NCBI GenBank assembly: GCA_002869605.1
Contig: PKUI01000106.1
Location: 1 to 17,430 of the forward strand
Direction: 5' to 3'
DNA length: 17,430 nt
Source: Desulfuromonas sp.
GTDB taxonomy: Bacteria > Desulfobacterota > Desulfuromonadia > Desulfuromonadales > SZUA-401
Positions 1 through 8,700 of this stretch are shown one piece after another. The first letter of the stretch is position 1. Each line of letters opens with the position of its first letter. A program made the translations under genes and the position numbers. The notes below the pieces were generated by a model. That model was not told the DNA's origin, searched no databases, and saw nothing but the letters and a program-made list of their open reading frames with translations.

Positions 1-1023
1 CCGTAACCCGTCGAGAAAGCGTTTCGGGATGCCGTCGGTGCCGACCTGGGCGCCGACCAGCGCCCCGGTGAGGATGGCGCGGGCCTGGTTCTGTCCGCCG
101 CCGTTGACCGCATGCAGGACCGCAGCCTCGAAGTCGTTCTTGAAACGCGCCGCCAGGTAGTAGGCGGCCGGTAGTTGGTGGTAGATGGCGCACGGCATGC
201 CATAGACCAGCGAGACTTTCCACGCCGGCTCGATGCGGATCTCGGGGTCGCCGGCGGCGCGGGCCATGTAGCCGGGTGAAAGCAGCGCGTCGGGCGAGGC
301 AAAGCGGCCGGCACGTGGCGGGTCGGGTGAACCGGGTTTAGGTGGCTGCAAATTATCCGAGGTCACCGCGTGAAACGGCAGGCCGCCCTCCTTTACCAGT
401 TTCATCAGGCGCACGGAGATCTTCTCGTCGAGGGGGTGCCCCTGCACCAGCTGGGCGAGGACCGCCGCGAAGGCGACCGTCATCGAAATCACGGTGTCGT
501 CGATCTGGGTCAGGGCGGTGTTGGCGCTGACCGCTTCGGCAAGCCGCGCGGGGTCATGCGCATAGCGTACCGCGATCGCCAGGGTCCTTTCGATCGCCTC
601 GGTGGTGTCGGCATGCCCTCCGCACTCACCCCATGGCTTTTTCTGCTGCACCCGCTTGCGCCAGGCATCGCGGATCGACTGGCTGGTATAGCCTCCCGGA
701 CCGATCACCGGGCTGCCGTCGAGCATCGGGAAAAGCTGCTCGTCGAGCCTGCGGCAAAAGTCCTCCTCATCATATTCTCCGCTCGCCACCAGCGACTCAA
801 GCGTCATGCGCAGCAGGTAACCGGCCTGGGAGAGTTCCCCTGCCTTCAGCCCGGCGTGGTAACGACCGGCCGTGGGGGCGGTGTAGTCAGCGACCCACTC
901 GCCGTAGTCGCGGCGCAACTCCTCGAGATCGTAGTACCAGTGCGGGCCGAGCGCCAGCGCATCGCCGATGAAGGCGCCCATCAGAGCGCCTGCGGCGCGT
1001 TGGGCGCTGCTGATTTGTGTCAT
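1..1023 (-). CDS. ADP-ribosylglycohydrolase-fold protein, divergent, C-terminus beyond window edge
   Basis: The reading frame opens at an ATG at 1023, 5 bases after a GGAGG ribosome site, and runs open for 341 codons to the window edge. The N-terminal GALMGAFIGDALALG (residues 12-26) and the C-terminal stretch ending NGGGQNQARA, GALVGA (307-325) match the two ends of the ADP-ribosylglycohydrolase (DraG/ARH, Pfam PF03747) fold. Members of that family remove ADP-ribose from proteins or small molecules using two metal ions. The two metal-binding motifs of the family, TDDT and GGDTDT, read SQAG (65-68) and GGQNQA (309-314) here, so the expected aspartates are absent. Family fold is fairly sure; classical hydrolase activity is doubtful. 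The gene lies 17 bp downstream of the VOC gene and is probably cotranscribed with it. It does not appear broken. Confidence 0.85.
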   Translation of the reverse strand, partial: MTQISSAQRAAGALMGAFIGDALALGPHWYYDLEELRRDYGEWVADYTAPTAGRYHAGLKAGELSQAGYLLRMTLESLVASGEYDEEDFCRRLDEQLFPMLDGSPVIGPGGYTSQSIRDAWRKRVQQKKPWGECGGHADTTEAIERTLAIAVRYAHDPARLAEAVSANTALTQIDDTVISMTVAFAAVLAQLVQGHPLDEKISVRLMKLVKEGGLPFHAVTSDNLQPPKPGSPDPPRAGRFASPDALLSPGYMARAAGDPEIRIEPAWKVSLVYGMPCAIYHQLPAAYYLAARFKNDFEAAVLHAVNGGGQNQARAILTGALVGAQVGTDGIPKRFLDGLR

Positions 1024-1040
1024 GGTTCCCTCCGTTTTGG

Positions 1041-1499
1041 TCAGTGGATCATCTGCTTGTCGCGCAGCTCCTGAAGGGCAGCCTCGCTTTTGCCGAGGCC
1101 GTCGAGCCCCATGCCGTGGAGCACCGCCTCGGCCTTGGTGAACTGGATATCCTCGTATTCTACCACCTGAACATGGTTGCCCCACGGATCAAGGAAGTCG
1201 AGCCCCCCTTTTCCGGGGCTGGCGAGGGTCCGGCAGCCGAGGCGCTCGACGGTGCGGCGCATCGCTTCGCGGTTTTTGACCACCAGGCCGAAGTGGCGGC
1301 GGGTGTCTGCCTTCTGGCTGCGTTTCTCGCTCAGGTTGATGAACTGGTCACCGAGGTCGATGAAGGCCATTCCGGGATGACGTCCGCGCAGCTTGAGCTC
1401 GAACAGTTCGCCGTAGAAGGTGAGCGCCGCTTCAATATCATCGACCTCGAGGGCAACATGGTTGATGCCGACGGCGATGGCTTTGTCAGTAGGGATCAT
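1041..1499 (-). CDS. VOC (glyoxalase/bleomycin-resistance fold) family protein
   Basis: This 152-residue protein has the two-half layout of the vicinal oxygen chelate superfamily. INHVALEVDDIEAALTFY (12-29) is the first beta-alpha unit and HFGLVVKNREAM (69-80) the second, followed by DPWGNHVQVVEY (104-115). His14, His69 and Glu114 occupy usual metal-ligand positions, so a metal-dependent enzyme is likely. The family includes glyoxalases, extradiol dioxygenases and fosfomycin or bleomycin resistance proteins, and the sequence alone does not pick one. A C-terminal extension of about 35 residues (KAEAVLHGMGLDGL...) follows the core. The start has AAGGAG six bases upstream. Its ATG overlaps the stop of the preceding dioxygenase-like gene (ATGA), which suggests translational coupling. 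Confidence 0.85.
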   Translation of the reverse strand: MIPTDKAIAVGINHVALEVDDIEAALTFYGELFELKLRGRHPGMAFIDLGDQFINLSEKRSQKADTRRHFGLVVKNREAMRRTVERLGCRTLASPGKGGLDFLDPWGNHVQVVEYEDIQFTKAEAVLHGMGLDGLGKSEAALQELRDKQMIH

Positions 1500-1984
1500 G
1501 GGATGCTCCTTGTGTCAGGTGCCGCGGGCTTCTCGACCGGTATCAACACCAGGTCAAAGAGCCCCACTTCGGCACCCTTTTTTGGGTAATACTGGGTGAT
1601 CAACTCCTGGAATCCGGGTGCGTTAACCACCATGTGGATGTGCGGCGGGCGGCTGCCGAAGTTGACCGGTACGTGGCTTTGGAAGTGATACTTTCCCTGC
1701 CCGTCGCTGTAGAGGGTGGCCCACCAGTCGTCACCGTACTTGCCGTCCGTGCCGTTGAGCCAGATCTCGATCTTGGCATGTGGAATGGTCCGGCAGTCGT
1801 GCGCCGACTTGACGGCGCCGTACAGCAGGTAGCCCTCGCCGACCTTGTCGCGCAGCGGCGCACCGGCACGGTAGAAAGGCCCCTGTCCGTCGGGGCGGGT
1901 CGGTTCGCAACGGAAGGTTTCGGATCCCACGCCAAGCGGGAGACACAGGGTTATTAGGGAGAGTAGCAACAGAAAGCGTTTCAT
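1496..1984 (-). CDS. Exported intradiol ring-cleavage dioxygenase-like protein
   Basis: A 162-residue protein with a typical Sec signal peptide (MKR, then a leucine-rich core, likely cut near GVG-SE at 18-22). The mature part carries intradiol dioxygenase hallmarks: GPFYR (35-39), AKIEIW (70-75), DGKY (80-83), GQGKYHF (95-101) and RPPHIHM (112-118). In catechol and protocatechuate dioxygenases, ferric iron is held by two Tyr and two His. Tyr83, His115 and His117 fit three of these, but the second Tyr position appears to be Phe109. It is shorter than classical cytoplasmic enzymes and matches the small secreted or periplasmic subgroup, whose substrates are mostly unknown. The ribosome site is weak. 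The gene follows a Cys-rich mini-protein gene by 16 bp and overlaps the VOC gene by 4 bp. Confidence 0.85.
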   Translation of the reverse strand: MKRFLLLLSLITLCLPLGVGSETFRCEPTRPDGQGPFYRAGAPLRDKVGEGYLLYGAVKSAHDCRTIPHAKIEIWLNGTDGKYGDDWWATLYSDGQGKYHFQSHVPVNFGSRPPHIHMVVNAPGFQELITQYYPKKGAEVGLFDLVLIPVEKPAAPDTRSIP

Positions 1985-2000
1985 CGCTTTACCCGGATAA

Positions 2001-2225
2001 TCAGCCGAGAGTTTCCGGCTTACAGAGCAGCTCGGCCTGTTCCGCCGGGCGACCGCAGTTACCGCACACGTAAGGGCGGTGTTCTTTCACTTCAGTGCAG
2101 ATTTTGCTGTGTGACTCGCTGAATCCGCAGAATTCATCCCGTACGTAGCGCTCGATCGGCGTACAGAGCTGTTTATCAAGTTGTGAGACTACGCCACAGG
2201 TTTCGCATTCGTACATTTTGCTCAT
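2001..2225 (-). CDS. Cys-rich zinc-ribbon-like mini-protein with two repeated modules
   Basis: A 74-residue protein of unknown function with eight cysteines (7, 10, 21, 33, 43, 54, 57, 68). The motif Y-x-C-x2-C-G followed by L-C-x-P occurs twice, at 5-23 and 52-70, with the same 11-residue step from the second to the third Cys. This points to an internally duplicated metal-binding (probably zinc) knuckle. A ribosome site (AAGGGG) lies just upstream of the ATG at 2225. The neighbouring gene at 2346-2531 is a paralogue sharing YVCGNCG and the terminal L-C-x-P. No signal peptide or membrane segment is visible. I recall similar small proteins from Desulfuromonadales genomes, always hypothetical; no function is claimed. 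Confidence 0.75.
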   Translation of the reverse strand: MSKMYECETCGVVSQLDKQLCTPIERYVRDEFCGFSESHSKICTEVKEHRPYVCGNCGRPAEQAELLCKPETLG

Positions 2226-2345
2226 AACGTTCCCCTTTTCCTGCCTTGCGGGAGAACTTTGGAGATCGTTTATCGGTCGGCATCGTTCCTCGCAGCTTTA
2301 TAGCTCCATTTTAGCACTACCGTGTTACTGGATGCTGAGCCGCAC

Positions 2346-2531
2346 CTATTTCCTGAGGCGCTTCGGGTTGCACAGGTGCTTGCCCTCGCGGGTTCGCCCG
2401 CCGCAGTTGCCGCAGACGTAGTGTGGATCCCGGGTGTAGCGGGAGAGTTCCTTGCTTCCTAGGCGTTGGCTCAGGACACAGAGATGCTGGTGGTGTTGCT
2501 CTGGGTGTTTGCAGCCATTCGTTTCCGGCAT
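2346..2531 (-). CDS. Cys/His-rich mini-protein, paralogue of the next gene downstream
   Basis: A 61-residue protein of unknown function. Its C-terminal half, YVCGNCG (38-44) ending HLCNP (52-56), repeats the module of the 74-residue neighbour with identical 11-residue Cys43-Cys54 spacing. The N-terminal half is a degenerate copy: Cys7 and Cys18 are again 11 residues apart with LC at the end, and the stretch between them is His-rich (KHPEQHHQHL). Four cysteines plus the histidines could hold one or two metal ions. A GGAG ribosome site sits 5 bases before the ATG. It lies 54 bp downstream of the hydrolase-OsmC gene on the same strand and 120 bp upstream of its paralogue. The basic tail is KRLRK. 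Confidence 0.7.
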   Translation of the reverse strand: MPETNGCKHPEQHHQHLCVLSQRLGSKELSRYTRDPHYVCGNCGGRTREGKHLCNPKRLRK

Positions 2532-2585
2532 GAAGGCTCCTTCGCGGGTCCTGGCATGGTCGCCGGGCTGAGCGAGAGCCGCCGA

Positions 2586-3806
<1,221 letters not shown>

Positions 3807-3819
3807 GGCGTCCTCCGTC

Positions 3820-5208
3820 TCAGCCGAGCAGTTCCTGCATGATGGCCAGCGCCGCGCTTTTCCCGTCGGCGGCCGCGGTCACTACCAGGTCGGCACCGCG
3901 TTGACAATCGCCGCCGGCGTATACCTTGGGGTGCGAGGTGCGGCAGGACTGCGGCTCGATCTGCACTTCCCCCCATTTGCCGAGCTCGACCCCGGCGTCC
4001 TCGACAAACGGCAGCCCCTCCATGTCGAAGCCGAGGGCCATGATCACCACATCGGCCGGCACGCAATGGTCACTGCCGGAGATGTCGGAGACGCGCTGGC
4101 GGCCGTCGGCATCCGGTTTGCCGAGCTCGGTGCGGATGGCGTCGACCCCGACGAGCGTGTCATTTCCGTCGATGTCGATCTTCTGCGGCGAGGCGAGAAA
4201 CTGGAAGATCACCCCCTCCTCAACGGCGTTGAGGTACTCCTTGCGGCTTCCGGGCATGTTCGCTTCATCGCGCCGGTAGAGGCAGACCACGCTCTCGGCC
4301 CCTTCACGCACCGCGGTACGCACGCAATCCATGGCGGTGTCGCCGCCACCGATCACCACCACCCGCTTACCGAGTACGCTGAAGCGCTCCATCCACGCCT
4401 CGCCGTAGAGGCGTCGTTGTACGTTGGTGAGGAACTCCATCGCCAGAAACACCTGCTGGTGGTTCTCTCCGGGGATTTTTGCGCGCTTGCCGTTGGTGGC
4501 GCCGACGCCGAGGAACACAGCGTCATGGTCCGCAAGCAGCTGTTTCATCGTTACGTCCTGGCCGATTTCGACGCCAAGCTGCAGCTGCATGCCGGCCTCC
4601 TTGAGGATGTTGAAGCGGCGTTTGACGGTCTCCTTGTCTAGCTTGAAGCCGGGGATGCCGTAGTTCAGCAGACCGCCGGGATTCTCGGCCCGTTCAAACA
4701 TTTCGACCCCGATGCCGGCGCGTAGCAGGAAATGCGCACAGCTCATGCCGGCGGGACCCGAACCGACCACCGCCACCTTCTTGTCGCTGGTCACCCCGGG
4801 GAAGGGGAGGCTCAGGCCGGACTTGAAGGCGAGGTCGCTGATCGAGGCCTCGATGGGACCGATGGTGATCGCACCGTAGCCGTCATCGAGGGTGCAGGCC
4901 CCCTCGCACAAACGGTTGTGCGGGCAGACCCGGCCGAGGATTTCCGGGAATGGCGAGGTCTCGTTGGAGAGCAAGAAGGCCTTCTCCAGGTCCTTCTCGG
5001 CGATCGCTTCCAGCCACTGCGGGATGGCGTTGTTGAGCGGGCAACCGATGGTGGTGCAGAACGGGTCGCCGCACTGCACGCAGCGCTCGCCCTGGCGGGC
5101 GACCATGCGGCTGGTGTAGAAGCGGTAGATTTCTTCGAAGTGACGTAAACGGCTGCTGACGTCTTCCTTGTCGGGGTCCAAACGATGTGTTTCTATGAAG
5201 CCTTGCAT
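3820..5208 (-). CDS. gltD: Glutamate synthase [NADPH] small (beta) subunit
   Basis: A 462-residue protein, close to the usual GltD length. It supplies electrons from NADPH through FAD and iron-sulfur clusters to the GltB subunit, which makes two glutamates from glutamine and 2-oxoglutarate in the cytoplasm. Visible features are the N-terminal cysteine sets CVQCGDPFC..GC (43-56) and CPHNRLCEGAC (95-105) for 4Fe-4S clusters, the FAD dinucleotide motif VVGSGPAG (147-154), the NADPH-site motif VVVIGGGDTAMDC (283-295), and YAGGDCQRGADLVV near the C-terminus. A ribosome site AGGA precedes the start. Its partner gltB lies upstream on the same strand but is separated by 514 bp containing a GxxExxY gene. 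That makes its expression dependent on read-through or on an unseen promoter. Confidence 0.95.
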   Translation of the reverse strand: MQGFIETHRLDPDKEDVSSRLRHFEEIYRFYTSRMVARQGERCVQCGDPFCTTIGCPLNNAIPQWLEAIAEKDLEKAFLLSNETSPFPEILGRVCPHNRLCEGACTLDDGYGAITIGPIEASISDLAFKSGLSLPFPGVTSDKKVAVVGSGPAGMSCAHFLLRAGIGVEMFERAENPGGLLNYGIPGFKLDKETVKRRFNILKEAGMQLQLGVEIGQDVTMKQLLADHDAVFLGVGATNGKRAKIPGENHQQVFLAMEFLTNVQRRLYGEAWMERFSVLGKRVVVIGGGDTAMDCVRTAVREGAESVVCLYRRDEANMPGSRKEYLNAVEEGVIFQFLASPQKIDIDGNDTLVGVDAIRTELGKPDADGRQRVSDISGSDHCVPADVVIMALGFDMEGLPFVEDAGVELGKWGEVQIEPQSCRTSHPKVYAGGDCQRGADLVVTAAADGKSAALAIMQELLG

Positions 5209-5240
5209 AACTAATCCTGTCTAAGGTCAAAAGCTATCTC

Positions 5241-5264
5241 ACGCAAAGGCGCAAAGACGCAAAG
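5241..5264. repeat. Left flank of GxxExxY cassette: three tandem 8-bp units
   Basis: Three direct copies of the 8-mer RCGCAAAG stand side by side (ACGCAAAG, GCGCAAAG, ACGCAAAG), preceded by CTC at 5238. The first 16 bases (5241-5256) are the exact inverse of 5666-5681 on the other side of the GxxExxY gene. The repeat lies just past the stop of that gene and before gltD. Confidence 0.8.
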
Positions 5265-5272
5265 GGGGAAGC

Positions 5273-5653
5273 CTAAATTCCGTTTGCTCTCCTGAAGATG
5301 CCATCTTTTATTAAGTCTTCTCCAAAATTGATGAGAAGACCAAGTTTTATCCCTGTCATTTTTAGATAGGTCAGCAATTGTTTCTTATGAACTTTTGCAA
5401 CCTTCTCTACTGATTTTAACTCAACGATCAAAGAATCATTGACAATCAGATCTGCTCGGAAGCCTTCATCAAAATGGATTCCATCGTAGTGAACGGGGAT
5501 TGGTTTCTGTCTCTGAACAGTAAATCCCCTTTTGCTAAGTTCATGCTCAAGAGCAACTTCGTAGACTGTTTCAAAAAGGCCCGGCCCGAGTTTTGTATGC
5601 ACCTGATAGGCGGAATCGACAACTTCCCGCGCAATGTCATTTGTGTTTTTCAT
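5273..5653 (-). CDS. GxxExxY family protein (PD-(D/E)xK nuclease-like)
   Basis: A 126-residue protein with the family-naming motif GLFETVY (25-31, giving Gly25, Glu28, Tyr31). Residues Asp68, Glu78 and Lys80 (DLIV...VELK) plus Gln92 and Tyr96 fit a PD-(D/E)xK nuclease-like core, as in Pfam PF13366 (PDDEXK_3). The cellular role of this family is unknown; nuclease activity is inferred from the motif only. The gene is visibly more AT-rich than its neighbours and sits between gltB and gltD, bracketed by inverted repeats, which suggests horizontal entry. The only in-frame start that keeps the conserved N-terminus is the ATG at 5653. The GGAG before it is unusually close, about one base away, so initiation may be weak. 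Confidence 0.88.
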   Translation of the reverse strand: MKNTNDIAREVVDSAYQVHTKLGPGLFETVYEVALEHELSKRGFTVQRQKPIPVHYDGIHFDEGFRADLIVNDSLIVELKSVEKVAKVHKKQLLTYLKMTGIKLGLLINFGEDLIKDGIFRRANGI

Positions 5654-5665
5654 TCTCCAGGTGTT

Positions 5666-5681
5666 CTTTGCGCCTTTGCGT
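5666..5681. repeat. Right flank of GxxExxY cassette: inverted copy of the 8-bp units
   Basis: CTTTGCGCCTTTGCGT is the exact reverse complement of 5241-5256, so the GxxExxY gene is enclosed by a 16-bp perfect inverted repeat. Here only two 8-mer units are present, against three on the left. The next bases (CTTGAGTGAG, to 5691) are an altered version of the GTGAG end seen at the left copy. Confidence 0.8.
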
Positions 5682-5722
5682 CTTGAGTGAGCAAAGCGAA
5701 CGGGCGTGAGGCCGGTTTTGAA

Positions 5723-8700
5723 TCAATCCCCTTCTTTGGGGTTGAGCGGTGCCTTCATGTTCTTCGGCGTCACCATCCAGAAATAGGCCAGCTCTTCGCG
5801 GAAGTGATCGAGGATGTGACGTGCCTTGGGGCTGCGGGTGCGGTTGTGGAAGCTGACCAGGATGCTCTTGAGGTACAGTTTCGCTTCACTGTCTTCGTCG
5901 ACGTCGATGCGCCGCGCCTCGACCAGTTCGCGGTTGAGGTTGTCCATGAAGGCCTTGTTGCGGTCGTAGATAAACGCCGCGCCGCCGGTCATGCCGGCGC
6001 CGAAGTTGATGCCGGTTTCGCCGAGGATGACCACGGTGCCACCGGTCATGTACTCGCAGGGGTGGTCGCCGGTCCCCTCGACCACCGCCAGCGCTCCGGA
6101 ATTGCGTACCGCGAAGCGTTCACCAGCGGTCCCGGCGACGAACAGCTTGCCGCCGGAGGCGCCGTACAGGCAGGTATTGCCGAGCGCCGCATTACCCTCC
6201 TTGTAGTTGCGCGGGGTGATGATGATGCGGCCGTTGCTCATCCCCTTGCCGACGTAGTCGTTGGCGACGCCGTCGAGGTGGATATTGACGCCGTGGATCA
6301 GAAAAGCCCCCAGCGATTGCCCGGCGACACCGCTTAGCTTAAGAGTGATCGCTTCCTTGGGAAGACCCTCGTCACCGTAGTACTTGGCGATCTCGCCGCT
6401 GATCAGGGCACCGAAAGAGCGGTTGAGGTTGCTGATCTCGCGCTCAACGATGAGTTCCTCCTGGGGGTTTTTGATCACCGGCAGAACGTCCTTAAGGACT
6501 ATTTTCTCAAAGCTGTTGTCGTCGAAGGGATCGTTGCGGCGCTGCCATGTTTCGATTCCGGGAACTTCACGCAGCAGGGCCGTAAAGTCGAAGAGAGCAG
6601 CCTGTGGTGAGCTGTTTTTGATCAGCAGGTTGTTGTGCCCGATCAGCTCGTCGAGGGAGCGGTAGCCGAGTTCGGCGAGGATTTCGCGCACGTCCTCGGC
6701 GACGTTGGTGAGGTAGCTGACCACCTTCTCGACGGTGCCGACGAAATGGGCACGCAGGCTCTCCTCCTGGGTGGCGACGCCGACGGTGCAGCGGTTCAGA
6801 TGGCAGACCCGCAGCAGCTTGCAGCCGAGCATCACCAGCAGCGGCGTGCCGAAGCCGTAGAACTCGGCGCCGAGCAGCGCCGCCTTGACGATGTCGCGGC
6901 CGATCTTGAGGCCGCCATCGGTCTGCAGCTGCACCAGCTCGCGCAGGTGGTTCGCCTTGAGACTCTGGTGTGCTTCGGCCAGCCCGAGTTCCCACGGGTT
7001 GCCGGCGAACTTGATCGAACTCAGCGGTGCCGCGCCGGTGCCGCCGTCGGCCCCGGAGATGACGATACGATCGGCGTAGGCTTTGGCGACGCCGGCGGCA
7101 ATGGTGCCGACCCCCTCGGTCGAGACCAGCTTGACGCAGATACGCGCCTCGGGATTGACCTGTTTGAGATCGAAGATCAGCTGCGCCAGATCCTCGATGG
7201 AGTAGATGTCGTGATGCGGCGGCGGCGAAATCAGGGTCACCCCGGGGACGGTGAAACGCAAGGAAGCGATCAGCGGGGTGACCTTTTCACCCGGCAACTG
7301 GCCACCCTCGCCCGGCTTGGCGCCCTGGGCCACCTTGATCTGGATCTCTTCAGCGCTGCGCAGGTAGGCGGGGGTGACGCCGAAGCGTCCCGAGGCGACC
7401 TGTTTGATCTTGCTGTTGAGTTCCGACTTGAGACGCTTGGGGGTCTCTCCTCCCTCGCCGCTGTTGGAGCAGCCCCCTAGTCGACGCATCGCCTCGGCAA
7501 GTGCTTCGTGGGCCTCGGGGGAGATCGAGCCGAGCGACATCGCTGCCGAGTCGAAGCGGCGGGTGATCGCCTCCACCGGTTCGACTTCTTCGATCGGGAC
7601 CGGCTTCCGATCGCTTTTGAACTCGAGAAAGTCGCGAACAAAGCGTAAGCCGCGGTGCGCAATCAGGTCGCGGAACTTCAGGTAGTCTTCACGGGTACGG
7701 GTCTCGGCGAAGCGGTGGATGGTGGTGATGACCTTCGCGTCGAAGTCGTGGTACTCGCCGTTCGGATTGTTGCGCAGACTGCTGCCGATCTCCAGCGGGT
7801 AGAAGGGGGCGAGGGCCGGTTGCTTGAAGAGGCGGTTGTGGATCTTGTCAATCCGAGCCTCGATCTCCGCGTAGCCAAGGCCGGGCAGTAGCGCGGCCGA
7901 GGCGGGGAAACAGTCGCCGACGACTTCCCTGGAGAGGCCGATGATGTCGAACAGTGCCGCATTGCGGTAGCTCGAGACGGTACTGATCCCCATCTTCGAC
8001 ATCACCTTGAGGATCCCCTTGGTCAGGGCGTCGAATACGTTCTTCAAACCCTGGCGGGCTTCGCGGTGACTCGCCTTGCTCCGCTCAAGGGTGTACAGGG
8101 TGGTGGCATAGAGCAGCCACGGGTAGATGGCCACCGCACCGTAGGCGAGCAGCACGCAGGCGGAGTGGGCATCAATCACCTCGCCGGTAACCGCGACCAG
8201 TGATACCAGGTGACGCAGGTTCTCCTGCTGCAGGCGCTGGTTGAGGTAGCCGATGACCATCGCCATCGGCATCAGGCGGGTCTGTGCATCGAGCTTGCGG
8301 TCGTCGAGGATCGCTACACGTACACCGTCGTCGCGGACCGCCTCGACGACCCGGTCGCCGAGGGTGACGAGACTCGTTTGCAGGTCATTCTGGAATCCGG
8401 TCGAGAAGCGGCCGTGCTTGTAGCATGGTTCAAAACGGGGTCTGCTCGGGTCGCCGAAGGAGAGCAGCGCGTCGAAGATGTCACGTGACAGAATCGGCGA
8501 GATGCTTTTCAGGCGGCTGCCGCGGTCAGGAGTCTCGATCAGTGGATTGCCGATTTCGCCGATGCCGATGGTGGCAGACATCACCGCTTTTTCACGGTAG
8601 GGGTCGATGGGTGGGTTGGTCACCTGGGCGAATTTCTGGCGGAAGAAGTCACTGAAGTTGCGCTGCACCTCTGAGAAGGCCGCCTGCGGGGCGTCGTCCC

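Noticed and set aside
370..1074. 234-codon plus-strand open frame
   Set aside because: Antisense to the ADP-ribosylglycohydrolase-fold gene, whose conserved N- and C-terminal motifs and ribosome site settle the coding strand.
2297..2313. TATAAA and TAAAAT as -10 boxes between the two Cys-rich genes (minus strand)
   Set aside because: Neither has a -35-like hexamer at 16-18 bases; a promoter in this 120-bp gap remains possible but unsupported.
5241..5264. Tandem 8-mers as a CRISPR or iteron array
   Set aside because: Units are adjacent without spacers, far shorter than CRISPR repeats, and only three copies. The inverted partner beyond the GxxExxY gene explains them better as cassette borders.
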